Assembly: GCA_036250195.1 (NCBI GenBank)
Contig: JAVHZZ010000006.1
Location: forward strand, 186,929,850 to 186,993,849
DNA length: 64,000 nt
Source: Mixophyes australis
Lineage: Eukaryota > Chordata > Amphibia > Anura > Limnodynastidae
Direction of reading: 5' to 3'
Position numbers and translations under genes: made by a program. The notes beneath the pieces were generated by a model, which was not told the origin of the DNA, did not search any database, and worked only from the letters and a program-made list of their open reading frames with translations. Shown here piece after piece: positions 1 to 10,288 of this stretch. Every line of letters starts with the position of its first letter. The first letter of the stretch is position 1.

Positions 1-1425
1 TTGCCCAGAACCACTTGTCCACATGTCCGTGGTTAAGTGGACAGTGGGTACAACCGCATTTTTTAGAGCACTGAGGACACTTGATCGTACTTCTCTGTAC
101 ATTTTTGGTATCGCCTGCCTAGTGAAGTGGAATCTCGACGGGATTTGGTACCGGGGACACAATACCTCCATCAACCCTCTAAATCCCACTCCACTGATGG
201 CGGACACCGGGCGCACGTCTAACACCAACATTGCAGTTACAGCCGCAGTTATACGCTTTGCAATAGGGTGACTACTATCGTATTTTGTGGTCATGGCAAA
301 CGACTGTTGGACGGTCAATTGTTTTGTGAAAGACTTAGCGGTCTTACGACTTCCCCTCTGGGAAGATGACCGACTAACAGCAGCAACAGCAGCAGTGGCA
401 GTAGTAGGAGTACCGCTGCAGGATTCCTCGGATGAATCCCGTATTGAGGAGGACTCAGTCTGGCTGCTGACTTGGGCTGCAGGACTGAATCTGATGGAGA
501 TTGTGGAGGAAGTTGACGAGGAGGGTGTTGCTGGTGTGTATCCAACTGGACCACGGGATTTAGGTGTCCCTGTACCGATGAGGGTCCTAGCCCCAGTTCC
601 TGAACTAACCACTGAACTATGAAGGTTATTCAGGTGACGTATAAGGGAGGATGTTCCTAGGTGGGCAAGATCCTTACCCCTGCTTATTTGAGCTTTACAT
701 AAGCTACATATGGCCATACATTGGTTGTCTGGATTTGGATAAAAATAACTCCAGACCGAAGAGGTGCATTTTTTGGTCTTCTGACCAGGCATGACGATGG
801 GCTTTTTCATCCCATGGACATCAGCTGTTTCCCCCCCTGGTGCCTCATTTACAATAACCACATCACCATCCTCATCATCAAGTTCCTCCACAGCGCCAGC
901 TACATCATCAATAGCCTCCTCCCGAGCCACCTCTTCCCGTACAGTGATGGGAAGGTCAGGCTTGACAACCACCAACATCCTTGGACTCGCCTTGTGGATT
1001 TGTGATAAATTCTCTTTAGAAGGCAGAGTTGTTTGCTGTTTTGTTGCTGACAGCATAACTCTCTTCAATTTTTTGTAGGGGGGGGGAGGAGGAGGAGGGC
1101 TAAGATCCGTGGGTGAAGCTGAACCACTAGTCATGAACACGGGCCAGGGCCTAAGCCGTTCCTTGCCACTCCGTGTCGTAAATGGCATATTGGCAACTTT
1201 ACGTTTCTCCTCAGATGATTTTAAGTTTCTCTTTTTGCTACTTTTTCTTAACTTGGGCTTTTTGGATTTTACATGCCCGGTACTACGAGATTGGGCATCG
1301 GGCTTGGAAGACGACGTTGATGGCATTTCATCGTCTATGTCATGACTAGTGGCAGCAGCTTCAGCATTAGGAGGAAGTGGGTCTTGATCTTTCCCTACTT
1401 TATCCTCCAAATTTTTGGTCTCCAT
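1..1425 (-). CDS. hAT-family transposase with BED zinc finger, 5' part (runs off left edge)
   Basis: Reading leftwards from the ATG at 1425-1423, the frame stays open for 475 codons and leaves the window, so it is partial at its C-terminal side. Residues about 50-80 are Lys/Arg-rich (nuclear-localisation-like), followed by a proline run near 130. Residues about 220-275 form a BED zinc finger: VWSYF, then C..C and a distal H....H. From about residue 368 the sequence reads KQLTVQQSFA and then the hAT N-terminal domain, ending LTTDMWTS, the usual lead-in to the first catalytic Asp of hAT transposases. The family cuts and pastes its own DNA from terminal inverted repeats. No stop or frameshift is visible, which is unusual among the decayed elements here. 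The catalytic core and dimerisation domain lie outside the window, so activity cannot be judged. A domesticated ZBED-like host gene is the alternative; the adjacent terminus at 2723 favours a transposon. Confidence 0.85.
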   Translation of the reverse strand, partial: METKNLEDKVGKDQDPLPPNAEAAATSHDIDDEMPSTSSSKPDAQSRSTGHVKSKKPKLRKSSKKRNLKSSEEKRKVANMPFTTRSGKERLRPWPVFMTSGSASPTDLSPPPPPPPYKKLKRVMLSATKQQTTLPSKENLSQIHKASPRMLVVVKPDLPITVREEVAREEAIDDVAGAVEELDDEDGDVVIVNEAPGGETADVHGMKKPIVMPGQKTKKCTSSVWSYFYPNPDNQCMAICSLCKAQISRGKDLAHLGTSSLIRHLNNLHSSVVSSGTGARTLIGTGTPKSRGPVGYTPATPSSSTSSTISIRFSPAAQVSSQTESSSIRDSSEESCSGTPTTATAAVAAVSRSSSQRGSRKTAKSFTKQLTVQQSFAMTTKYDSSHPIAKRITAAVTAMLVLDVRPVSAISGVGFRGLMEVLCPRYQIPSRFHFTRQAIPKMYREVRSSVLSALKNAVVPTVHLTTDMWTSGSGQ

Positions 1426-1433
1426 TATATGTA

Positions 1434-2372
1434 GCACAAGATACTGCAGAATGTGTGAACTTGGTAATATTGCAGTACCAATGGACTTATACTGCTGGAT
1501 TGGTTTTGCAAATTTGGTTATAATTATATATATTTTTTTTAATTTTTAATTTTTAATTTTTTTTTTACTTTTTTTTTATTTTTTAAAAACTTGGGAATAA
1601 TGGGGAAATAACTATGCCCTTAGAAGCACAGAGCACAGGACACAGCACCACTGGACTGAACAGGACACGGCACAGGACCCAGCAGCACTACGGAACTCAG
1701 CAGGACAGAGCACAGGACACAGCACCACTGGACTGATACTGCAGAATGTGTGAACTTTGTAATATTGCAGTACCAATGGACTTATACTGCTGGATTGGTT
1801 TTGCAAATTTGGTTATAATTATTATATATTTTTTATTTTTTTTAAATTTTTTATTTTTTTTTACTTTTTTTTTATTTTTTAAAAACTTGGGAATAATGGG
1901 GAAATAACTATGCCCTTAGAAGCACAGAGCACAGGACACAGCACCACTGGACTGAACAGGACACGGCACAGGACCCAGCAGCACTACGGAACTCAGCAGG
2001 ACAGAGCACAGGACACAGCACCACTGGACTGATACTGCAGAATGTGTAAACTTTGTAATATTGCAGTACCACTGGACTTTTACTGCTGAATGTGTGAACT
2101 TGGTAATATTGCAGTACCAATGGGCTTATACTGCAGGATTGGTTGTGCAAATTTTGTGGTAATTAAAAAAAATTAAATTAGTTTTTGGTATTTTTTTAAA
2201 TAACTTTTTTTTATTTTTTTAAACACAGGGGAATATTGGGGAAATAACTATGCCCTTAGAAGCACAGAGCACAGGACACAGCACCACTGGACTGAACAGG
2301 ACACAGCACTGGACCCAGCAGCACCACTGACCTCAGAAGGACAGAGCACAGCACACAGCACCACTGGACTGA
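1434..2372. repeat. Tandem repeat of about 296 bp, three copies
   Basis: The block that contains 'cccttagaagcacagag' and 'cagcaccactggactg' recurs at about 1617, 1913 and 2253, giving spacings of about 296 and 340 bp. The last copy carries an extra partial duplication of about 45 bp. Each unit pairs a T-rich stretch with a CAGCAC-rich stretch. It lies directly upstream of the minus-strand transposase start, inside the putative hAT element, so it would fall in that element's 5' leader. The short minus-strand Cys/Leu/Val-rich frames over it are repeat artefacts. Confidence 0.85.
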
Positions 2373-2382
2373 TACTGCAGAA

Positions 2383-2475
2383 CACAGCACAGCACAGCAC
2401 AGCACAGCACAGCACAGCACAGCACAGCACAGAACTAAACAGCACAGCACAGAACTAAACAGCACAGCACGAGAT
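2383..2475. repeat. (AGCAC)n pentanucleotide microsatellite
   Basis: AGCAC is iterated about ten times and followed by two interrupted copies with 'agaactaaac'. It looks like an expansion from the CAGCAC-rich end of the adjoining 296-bp repeat. Confidence 0.85.
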
Positions 2476-2479
2476 CTAC

Positions 2480-2723
2480 CAGGACAGAGGACCACCTAAC
2501 ACACCCTCCCTCTACCCTGATCAATGCCCGAGTGAAGATGGCGGCGACTAGCGGGTAATTTATAGGATCCGAGTATCGCGAGATCCGACAACGGGATTAT
2601 GAGTCAGAGCCTCAGTTTCAGATTTGAATTTGGCGCCAATACCCGGATCTGTCTCGGATCCGACTCGGATCGGCAACGTTCGGGTGGGCTCGGATTTCAT
2701 AAATCCGAGTGCGCTCATCCCTA
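2480..2723 (-). mobile_element. hAT element 5' terminus and subterminal region
   Basis: Read on the minus strand, the element would begin TAGGGATGAGC at about 2723 and run into repeated CGGATC/CTCGCGAGATCC-type subterminal motifs before the tandem repeats and the transposase start at 1425. A terminus of this TAGRGATG type also opens the second hAT copy at 47926, and both share 'cgcgagatccg' and 'gggtgggctc' subterminally. The other terminus is outside the window, so the target duplication cannot be tested. Confidence 0.6.
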
Positions 2724-4784
2724 ATTTTTATGTACAAGTAGAAATAGCAACTTTATTACTGGTTAACAGTGGTGTGCTGAGAGATTTCTCTCTATAAATT
2801 GAAATTCATTTTAAAATATAAGAGAATAGATGTTCCGAGAAACAGATGTTACTGGGTGCCAGACAAACACTTAAGGACTTCCTGTTGCCCAGAACCTTCT
2901 TTCCCACACTGTCTATGAAGATCTTTGTGTACTAAATCCTAGTCATAATATGTTTACTGAATTTCGTTACAGTTTACTTTTAATTGCATTTTAAATTCTC
3001 CTCTTTAATACTATAAATACTATAATACTATACTCTAAATTTAGAGTTAGGAGTAAATCCAGCTAAAAGGTGTCATTTTTGTAATTTTGTAAAACCATGT
3101 TGCTCTACTAGGGAATCTAAAATGTGCAGATCTATAGTTGTGAGGAGGAGGTTCATAGCTTGTCTGTAAACCACAGTGTAAAATTATAGCTCCCCAGTAT
3201 TTGTGTGCTACATGCAAAAGAATGCAGTATTTTTCCTGCATGCATAAAAAGCAAACAAATAGCATTTGCACCTCATGTGCGGCAACATGGCTTTTCAGGT
3301 GCAGATTTTCATCCATTAGCTGCTCCTAATTTTAAATGAGACCCATAGTGGGAATTGCATTATATTTACAAAATTAAAGAAATTATAATTTGCAATAAAT
3401 AAACTTTGAGATAAAAGATTCCTGAATTGATTAGATGAAAGCAGAATAATTGGTCTAATGGAATGGAAGTCAATTTTACCAAACAAGACACAGATATACA
3501 CTCCACAACTGGTTAACATACAAATTAGAAGATATACAGTATAATAATATAAATCACAATTCAGTTCACTTCATGCAAAGTAGGTTCTCTTTAAAAAGAT
3601 CCCATTGTGGAGTGAAACATTAGTGTCTATATTAAATTGGATTAATTTGTTAATATCTGTATATGTGCTACTCATACCAAATTGCTCATTTTTGCTTTAT
3701 GATAGATACCCTATTGTTGTGTGCATGTTGAGGAACAACATTTTATGTCTCACGATGGGAAGAGCTAGGCAGATCAGGACATTTCTTGCTGCTTGCGAAC
3801 CAGCTGCATTAATGTGTCCTCCTGTCTTACTGTAAAAACAAGATTTTGTTTTGCAGGATGAGATATTCACTTGAACATCAAAGGGCTGAGACTGCACCTT
3901 TAGGTAAAGTTCTTGGTTTGGAGATGGATGACAAAGCCATATTACCCCCGCAAAATTACTTGATTATAACATATACTGGGAGATGCTGTTGATTGAGCGT
4001 CAGCCACAGCTTTCAGTGGGTACACTTTGTATGGTAAAATGAATTTATATATCTGCAATTACCAATGTTGGTAAAAGATTGAATCTTAAAATTCTACTCT
4101 CATGACATTTAAAGTTTCACCTCACTTTAAAAAGGTTTTTTATAGGGGGTGGTACTCAAAAGGTTAAATGACACTTCAATTATTGAAATATTCTTTGGAC
4201 AATACCTGCCATATCAAAGCCATATCACTTGCATTTTGACATCAGTTCTCTGCTTTTATTAATTTGATGGCACGGGTTTGGTCTGAGGACAGGGAGAAAT
4301 GTCTATCTATACTATTTGACTGATGTGAGAGAGAACTCAATCTTGTGTTGTTTTCATAGAGAGTCATTTGTGCTCAATTATATGATTAGAGCTTGAGGTC
4401 CATCAGGAGCTGCCTGTGTCTGATTAGAGGGTTTGGTATTTATTTGATATGGGGTACTGTATGGTATGTATGGGAATACATTATTTATTGACCTCCTGAT
4501 GTTTTCATTGTGATGGCACGCAGAAGAAACTTGCATAACCATGCATAATCATCTAGCAATTATGCAAATAAGATTGCTGTGGGATCACAGACTGCAAACA
4601 GAAGATCAGTAATTAATGTAAAAAGTATAAAGGGGCAAACTAATAGTTCAGGAAACTGCAGAGTTTATTTGCAGCTTGTTATTGAGTAGCAAGGTCATAG
4701 ATCTAATAAGACATAAATAAGGGGCTAACAACAGCGGTTTAGGAAAAAAAAAGCAAAAATTGTAGTTAATTAAGGGCAAACCTA
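2724..4784. other. Anonymous A+T-rich intergenic DNA
   Basis: No protein motif, RNA gene or clear repeat structure is recognised here. Open frames are short, lack family motifs and look random. A POU octamer-like ATGCAAAT occurs near 4562, without supporting context. Confidence 0.5.
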
Positions 4785-4982
4785 CCAACTTTTATTACCT
4801 CCCCATCGGTAGATTCTGGAGTGCAGGTCAGGTGTCAAGTGTGGTAGGGGGTGTGGTGATGCATCACTATAGCCCCTCCCCCCTTATTCATGTAATTTAT
4901 CCCTGTCTCCACCAGGTTCCATGAAGTTGCCTGTTCTTATGGAAGCCTCCCGGGCATTTCAGGAGAGTAGGCAAGTATGAGT
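4785..4982. mobile_element. Decayed MITE of the CATACTTGCC family
   Basis: It begins near 'cctaccaactttta' and ends 'ggcaagtatg', with a subterminal 'cctcccgggcatttc' block. The same ending and CCGGGAG-type subterminal motif are found in the complete copy at 49292-49620. The copy is diverged and its target duplication is not evident. Confidence 0.5.
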
Positions 4983-6125
4983 AAGGGGGTGTCAAGAAGT
5001 GATAATAGGTAGGACTTTCAAGTAACATTTATTTTTTTTGGCAGAGACAGTCTGTTGATGAAAAGCAGTCATACAAATGGCCGAGAAAATAATTTTCATA
5101 TTAAACAGTTCCCAAAAGCAGAATGTGGACATACATCTATAAAAGCATAGGTCAGTCAAACAAAAATTATGCCTAGCACATTTGCTTCTTTTAAATGTCA
5201 CAAATCACTCTTATGGGCCAATTGAATCAAGTGCGCACATTTTTGTACCCAAAATTTAATTTACCAAGCCTGATGTTTCACCCAATTCAATTTAATTACT
5301 TGTTTACCAGGCCTGGCTTGAAAAGTCTCAGGTTTGGCGAGTAAGAAAGTTGGACAAAAGTTTTACATCCAACTATAAGCAGTATTTTGCCCAACGTACT
5401 GAGGAACTGCTGCCAGCTATTGTAGGACTATATGTTCCTGCAAACATTAACAGCCATTGACTGGAAGCAGCAGCATTCCCTCACTCAAAAAAACAAAATC
5501 GTGACCAAAAAAAGCTCCTCCCATGATCCACCCAAAACCATGCTACAATTTGTGCAAACCACAACCAGATCTGTCCAACGTTACCCACATTGTCATGAAA
5601 CCACACTGACTTTCTGAGAGGGCATGTCCTTTTCTGATTTTGAGAACTTGGACTGTCTGGTCTGCTTGTCCTAAAAAGTTCGGTCCTCTGAATGATCCTA
5701 TTGTTGTTATTATTAAATTGCCGCTGACACTCATGTATCAATAGAAAAATTATATATGTGTTCTACACTTTTCTAACACAAACCTTTGTTTCCTATTCTG
5801 AAAGGGAGCAACTCTTCCATAAACACTGGACAAATAGATAGTACAAATGACAAACAGTGGATTAAGGGAGATGGTGCTTCTATTACAGAATTAAGTGAAA
5901 TGGAGATATAAGAATAGATGGAATTAGACAAATGGTTTCACATATTCAGCAATAACATCTGTAGGACAATCTATTGCTGTGACAATATAAATCACTGTTA
6001 GTCAAAAGTCTTTCTGAAGAAGTGGGAAAGTGCTCACGAAACATGTAAAGATGGTGATTTTTCACTTGACCTGTGAGGACTTTTGGGGGATATCAACCCT
6101 ATAACTGCAGGGTGGGGTACGGGTT
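4983..6125. other. Anonymous intergenic DNA
   Basis: No gene is recognised. The stretch 5215-5320, with repeated 'caattgaatcaa/aattcaatttaa' motifs, could be a MITE remnant, but its ends could not be placed. Confidence 0.4.
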
Positions 6126-6596
6126 TGCGATGATGATAACACCGACACACATGAGACCTACAAGAAAAACACGATTTAATCAAAAAACGACAGGTATATT
6201 AACCTACTTACCTTGAAAACGACTGTGCACATTTCCGATGGTATCAGAAGCCTGACATGACCTTCTTCAGACTGCCCAACTATCTGGCAGTACTGTGTAA
6301 CGTGAGTACGCCCTTGATGCCTTTAAATTTAAAGCGGTAATGTCGGGACCCTGATTAAACAGTGTCCCTGCAGGGTTCCGATATTGCAGTTTTAAATTTA
6401 AAGGCATCAAGGGCGCACTGACGTCACACAGTACTGGCGGAGAGCTGGGCAGTCGGAAGAAGGTCCTGTCAGGCTTCTGCTGCAATCGGAGATGTGCACA
6501 GTCGTTTTCAAGGTAAGTAGGTTAATATACCTGTCGTTTTTGCATTCAGTTGTGTTTTTCTTGTAGGTCTCATGTGTGTTGGTGTTATCGTCATCA
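6126..6596. mobile_element. Large palindromic MITE (long inverted-repeat element)
   Basis: The left arm beginning 'gatgataacaccgacac' near 6129 is repeated in inverse orientation ending near 6595. The arms pair over roughly 180 bp each, including an inverted 'ggtatattaacctactt' and 'gcctttaaatttaaa' near the centre. This snap-back structure is typical of a non-autonomous DNA transposon. The flanks do not give a clear target duplication, so the superfamily is unassigned. Confidence 0.75.
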
Positions 6597-6846
6597 AGTA
6601 AGCAATGACCACCGTAACTGCAGACTATGAGGGAATCCAAAGGCTGTTACAGACTTTCAAAAATTTAAGTGACTCAGTGTGTGCAAAATTTAATGTTGAT
6701 TTAAATATGTAAAGTGGTAATGTAATATTTTAGCATTTTTCTATTAGAATAAGGTTACTCAGGAAAAGTCCTGGAAGGTCTGAATGGTTTATAGGACATG
6801 CATTTGAGGTTTAAAGGCTTATACACAAGAGATATAACTGGTGACC

Positions 6847-6870
6847 CTCTCAGCCTTTTGGCTAAGATCA
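6847..6870 (+). pseudogene. U2 snRNA 5'-end-like fragment
   Basis: These 24 bases match the highly conserved start of U2 snRNA (the CTCGGCCTTTTGGCTAAGAT segment), with one or two differences. Similarity fades within about 15 bases downstream. There is no room for the Sm site or 3' stem-loops, so this is not a functional U2 gene. It could be a truncated retrocopy or the head of a U2-derived repeat. It sits 90 bp before the LTR at 6960. Confidence 0.55.
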
Positions 6871-6959
6871 GATGTAAATGTCCATATATGCATGGAGCTA
6901 AAAGGCGGTGATGGGCCTTCACCTTGCCCTTTGGCCAAAAGGTCAGTTGCCTAAAACCC

Positions 6960-7420
6960 TGTCAGGATCTGCCTCGCATCCTCTGCAGAATTGTGTCAGG
7001 ATGCTGCTTCAGCTCAGCAGCTCCTGCCTCTTGAATTGGACTTTATTATTGTGTTTCACTGAATGTGTTATCGGCAGTATCTCTGATCCACCAGAGGTGC
7101 TGCCATTGTGCTTTGCTTCTCTGTCTTTTAGGAGTTACCTTGCAGCACCAATTATCTCATGCACCTGGGTGTTCCCTATTTATACCTGCCACTCCTTGCA
7201 TACCTTGCTGGTCATTGTTGTTCCATGTTGCTGTGCTGTTCCTGGGATTTCATCATATTACCTGTTTAACAGCATCAGTCGTGTTCCTGGTATTTGCTTT
7301 CTCCATCTCCCTGCATTTCTCATTCCTACACCATCTGGTTTGTACCTTCCAGCAATAAACATTGTGTGTTTCACCTTATTTTGGGCTCCTTAGCTGTGAT
7401 TTCTGCATTGAAGTGTGACA
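6960..7420 (+). repeat. 5' LTR of a gypsy-type retrotransposon
   Basis: It begins TGTCAGGATCTGCC and ends GTGACA, the TG...CA pattern of LTRs. It is closely repeated in the same orientation from 9274. An 'aataaa' polyadenylation-like motif lies near 7355. The frames inside it are chance openings of LTR sequence. Confidence 0.8.
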
Positions 7421-7628
7421 GTATGACCAGCCCAAAAAAATAGCTTTGGAGCCGTGTGATAGATTCTGCTTCAGATTTTTATTCCTGTGACTTTTCCTGC
7501 AATTTTTTTCATTCACTTACTCCTGCAACATGTCTGCCTTACATATCACTGAGCTAGCTCTGCTACAGACTCTACAAGCAGATATCATTTTATTATGATC
7601 TCAGCTGGCTCAGTTTTCTGCCTTACTT
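7421..7628 (+). other. Leader of the gypsy-type element
   Basis: This segment lies between the 5' LTR end and the first element-derived open frame. The primer-binding site should start within a few bases of 7421 ('gtatgaccagccc'), but I cannot assign the primer tRNA. Confidence 0.4.
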
Positions 7629-8021
7629 ATGGGACAATTAAGGAAACTGTCAGATTTTGTTTCTCACAATTCAAATGCTCTTGACTTGCCTCAACCAATC
7701 GTCTCTGCTCCTGAATCAGTTCAAACATCATCTTTTAATAATGCTACTATTAATTTACTGTTTACCAAGAACTATGGTAAAACAAACTTCAGATTCACAG
7801 GTGGTCCACACCCCCATCTGACCGAAGAGGAGCGGCGACGCAGAAGAACTTATAAATTATGTCTCTACTGTGCCAGTAATATACACTTTTTACAAGACTG
7901 TCCTCTCCGCAAACCACAACAGCCTACAGAACCGTCTTCTGTGACACCTCTCCTCATTCTGGATTTGTTTGCGCTTCACTTCCTGTTTCCACATTACAGC
8001 CTGTCCTGCTCCCTGGAATGA
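7629..8021 (+). pseudogene. gag remnant with CCHC zinc knuckle, gypsy-type
   Basis: The 130-codon frame carries LTEEERRRRRTYKLC at about residues 65-79, immediately followed by a C-X2-C-X4-H-X4-C knuckle (CLYC....H....C). This pair is typical of the end of Gag in vertebrate Sushi-type Ty3/gypsy elements, where the knuckle binds genomic RNA. The capsid domain expected upstream is absent, so Gag is N-terminally truncated. No protease or reverse transcriptase follows; low-complexity repeats take their place. Confidence 0.75.
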
Positions 8022-8029
8022 GGCCTAGC

Positions 8030-8625
8030 CCGTAACTTCCAGCTGCCTGTCCTGAGGCGCCAGTTTCAGCCGCCAGCCCAGAGATGCTAGTTCCAGCTGC
8101 CAGTTCAGAGGTGCCAGTCTCTGCCCCCAGTGCAGAGGTGCCGGTTTCTGGCCACCAATCCAGAGGTGCCAGTTTCAGCCGCTTGTTTTGAGGTGTCAGC
8201 TTCAGCCGTTTGTCTCGAGGTGCCAGTTCCAGCTACCTGTCTCAAGATGCCAGTCTCTGTCGTCTGTCCTGAGGCACCAGTTTTGGTCACCAGTGTAGAG
8301 GTGCTAGCTCCAGTTGGCTGTCCTGAGGTGCCAGTCTCTGTAGCAGTCCAAGGGGCCAGTTCCGGCCACCAGTACAGAGGTCCCAGTTTCTGCTGCTTGT
8401 CTCAAGGTGCCAGTTGCAGTCGCTTATCTTGAGGTTCCAGTTCCAGCCGCCTGTCTCGAGATACCAGTCTCTGCCGCCTGTCTTGAAATGCCAGTTCCTG
8501 TCCCCTGTCCTGAGGTGCCAGCTCCTGTCGCCTGTCCTGCAGTGCCAGTCCCTGTCGCCTGTCCTGAGGTGCCAGCTCTTGTTGCCTGTCCTGAGGTGTC
8601 ATCTCCTGTCGCCTCTCCTACCATG
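8030..8625 (+). repeat. Minisatellite of about 30 bp inside the LTR element
   Basis: Units of the form 'gaggtgccagttccagccgcctgtcct' repeat about 20 times with substitutions and stay in register, so open frames persist on both strands (for example, repeated PVPAACLE-type peptides). It replaces the pol region of the element. I treat the reading frames as repeat by-products. Confidence 0.8.
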
Positions 8626-8745
8626 TGTGCCAAGTCCAAGCCATTCTTTTCCGTGTGTGCCAAGTCTGAGCCTCCCTTTGCCAAGGGTGCCAAGTCTGAG
8701 CCGTCTCTTGCCGATGGTGCCAAGACCGAGCCATCACCTTTCTTT
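8626..8745 (+). repeat. Short tandem repeat 'gtgccaagtctgagcc'
   Basis: About four units of roughly 33 bp contain 'tgccaagtctgagcc'. They continue in frame from the preceding minisatellite and encode AKSEP-type repeats. Confidence 0.65.
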
Positions 8746-9273
8746 GAGAGGCATCTATCCCAATTTAGAGCCCTTCTGTAGTTTTGTGCTTCACATATTC
8801 CCTCCATATAGAGCCTCAATAATGACCCTAAGAGACAGGTACTTTTCCTAATATCACATTTTAGAGGGGAAACTTTGGAATGGGCAAACCCATTTATTGA
8901 GACGTATCATCCCATCCTATCGGTCTTACAATCCTTTCCTGAGGCAGTAATCGGCAAGTTTGTAACATCTCCTGCTCTGCCATCTTGTGGGGCCTCTGTA
9001 CATTCGGCAATATCTCATCTGGCCAAGAGATCCCACTGTGCTCCACCCAATTGGTTCAAGCTGCTGTTCCGGATAATCCTTGCAAGAAGTAAAAGCGAAA
9101 GAAGAGAGCAGGGTCTGCGGTGTCTCCACTTCCCTCTGGAATGGTTTCCATTGCCTTCCCGCCCTTGGACGAGGACTTGCATGCCGGGCCATCATAGTGG
9201 ACTATGACTCAGACACTTTCAACCCCTTCTGGTAATACGAGTGTCTAAAATCCACCCTAAAGAAAGGGGGTAC
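8746..9273 (+). mobile_element. 3' internal remnant and polypurine tract of the gypsy-type element
   Basis: This stretch joins the repeats to the 3' LTR. It ends in the polypurine tract 'aaagaaagggggtac' directly before TGTCAGG at 9274, as required for plus-strand priming. No integrase motif survives. Confidence 0.6.
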
Positions 9274-10288
9274 TGTCAGGATCTGCCTGGCTTCTTCTGC
9301 AGAATTGTGTCAGAATGCTGCTTCATCTCAGCAGCTCCTGCCTCTAGGATTGGATTGGCCTTTATTATTGTGTTTCACTGAATGTGTTAGCAGCAGTATC
9401 TCTGATTCACCAGAGGTGCTGCTATTGTGCTTTCCTTCTCTGTCTTTTAGGAGTTACCTTGCTGCACCAATTATCTCCTGCACCTGCGTGTTCGTTATTT
9501 ATACCTGCCACTCCGTGCTTACCTTACTGGTCATTGCTGTTCCATGTGGCTGTGCTGTTCCCTGTTGTTCCCTGCCATGCTCCTGGTTCACCCTTTCAAT
9601 TGAAAATTCAGCCAGGTTAGGTTTTATCAAGTCAGCCAGCAGATAATGGGAGAAACCCTATGAGTATTGAGAAGGCGACCTCTGTATTAAACTCTGGGGT
9701 TAATTTCCTTTATATTATTCAAACCAGATGTGGGGTGAGAATTGATTTATTGAGCCAGTTTATATTGATTTGAGAAATATTTAGGATCTAAAACACTTAT
9801 TAGCCAAGAAGTATTAGTAGAGCATCCAGTGAATTTTAAAAGCACATCATATTTAAAGATTTTTATTTATTTTTTTATATTTAGCTGATATGTCAGAAAT
9901 AAAAGTTGTTTTAGGTGTTCCTTACTCCATAGTAAAAATAGAGCATTTGTGCACCTTTCAGCCCTTCTTCTAGCAATCTAATACTGTTTCTCAAAGGATC
10001 GGTAGCACCCCGTATATCTAATAACTACAAATCTAAATGATAATTCAGGATATGCTCCATATCACTAGTGTGACAGCTCTAGGCCCCTCCCCCTCTCTTA
10101 TACCTATAGTTACATCGCATCACCCTTTCCCTGGGATTTCTTCATATTACCTGTTTACCTGCATCAGCCGTGTTCCTGGTATTTGTTTTCTGCATCTCCC
10201 TGCAATCCACATTCCTACACCATCTGGTGTGTACCATCCAGCAATAAACATTGTGTGTTTCACCATAATCCGGGCTCCTTAGCTGTGC
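9274..10288 (+). repeat. 3' LTR, split by a 522-bp insertion
   Basis: From TGTCAGGATCTGCC onwards it parallels the 5' LTR at 6960. The match is broken at 9598 and resumes at 10130 with 'ctgggatttcttcatattacc'. The shared end is lost after 'gggctccttagctgtg' near 10288, so the 3' boundary is decayed and no target duplication is visible. Divergence between the two LTRs shows that the insertion is old. Confidence 0.75.
9598..10119. mobile_element. 522-bp insertion inside the 3' LTR, unidentified
   Basis: The block is flanked by the 10-bp direct repeat tcaccctttc at 9588-9597 and 10120-10129 and is absent from the sister LTR, so it is a later insertion. It is A+T-rich, has no coding potential, and lacks obvious inverted ends or a 3' poly-A. 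A solo LTR of another family or a non-autonomous element is possible. Confidence 0.7.

Noticed and set aside
7065..7358. Cys/Leu-rich frames in 6908-7393 as secreted proteins
   Set aside because: They lie wholly within the LTR and recur in the sister LTR at 9305-9646, with no independent start or domain.
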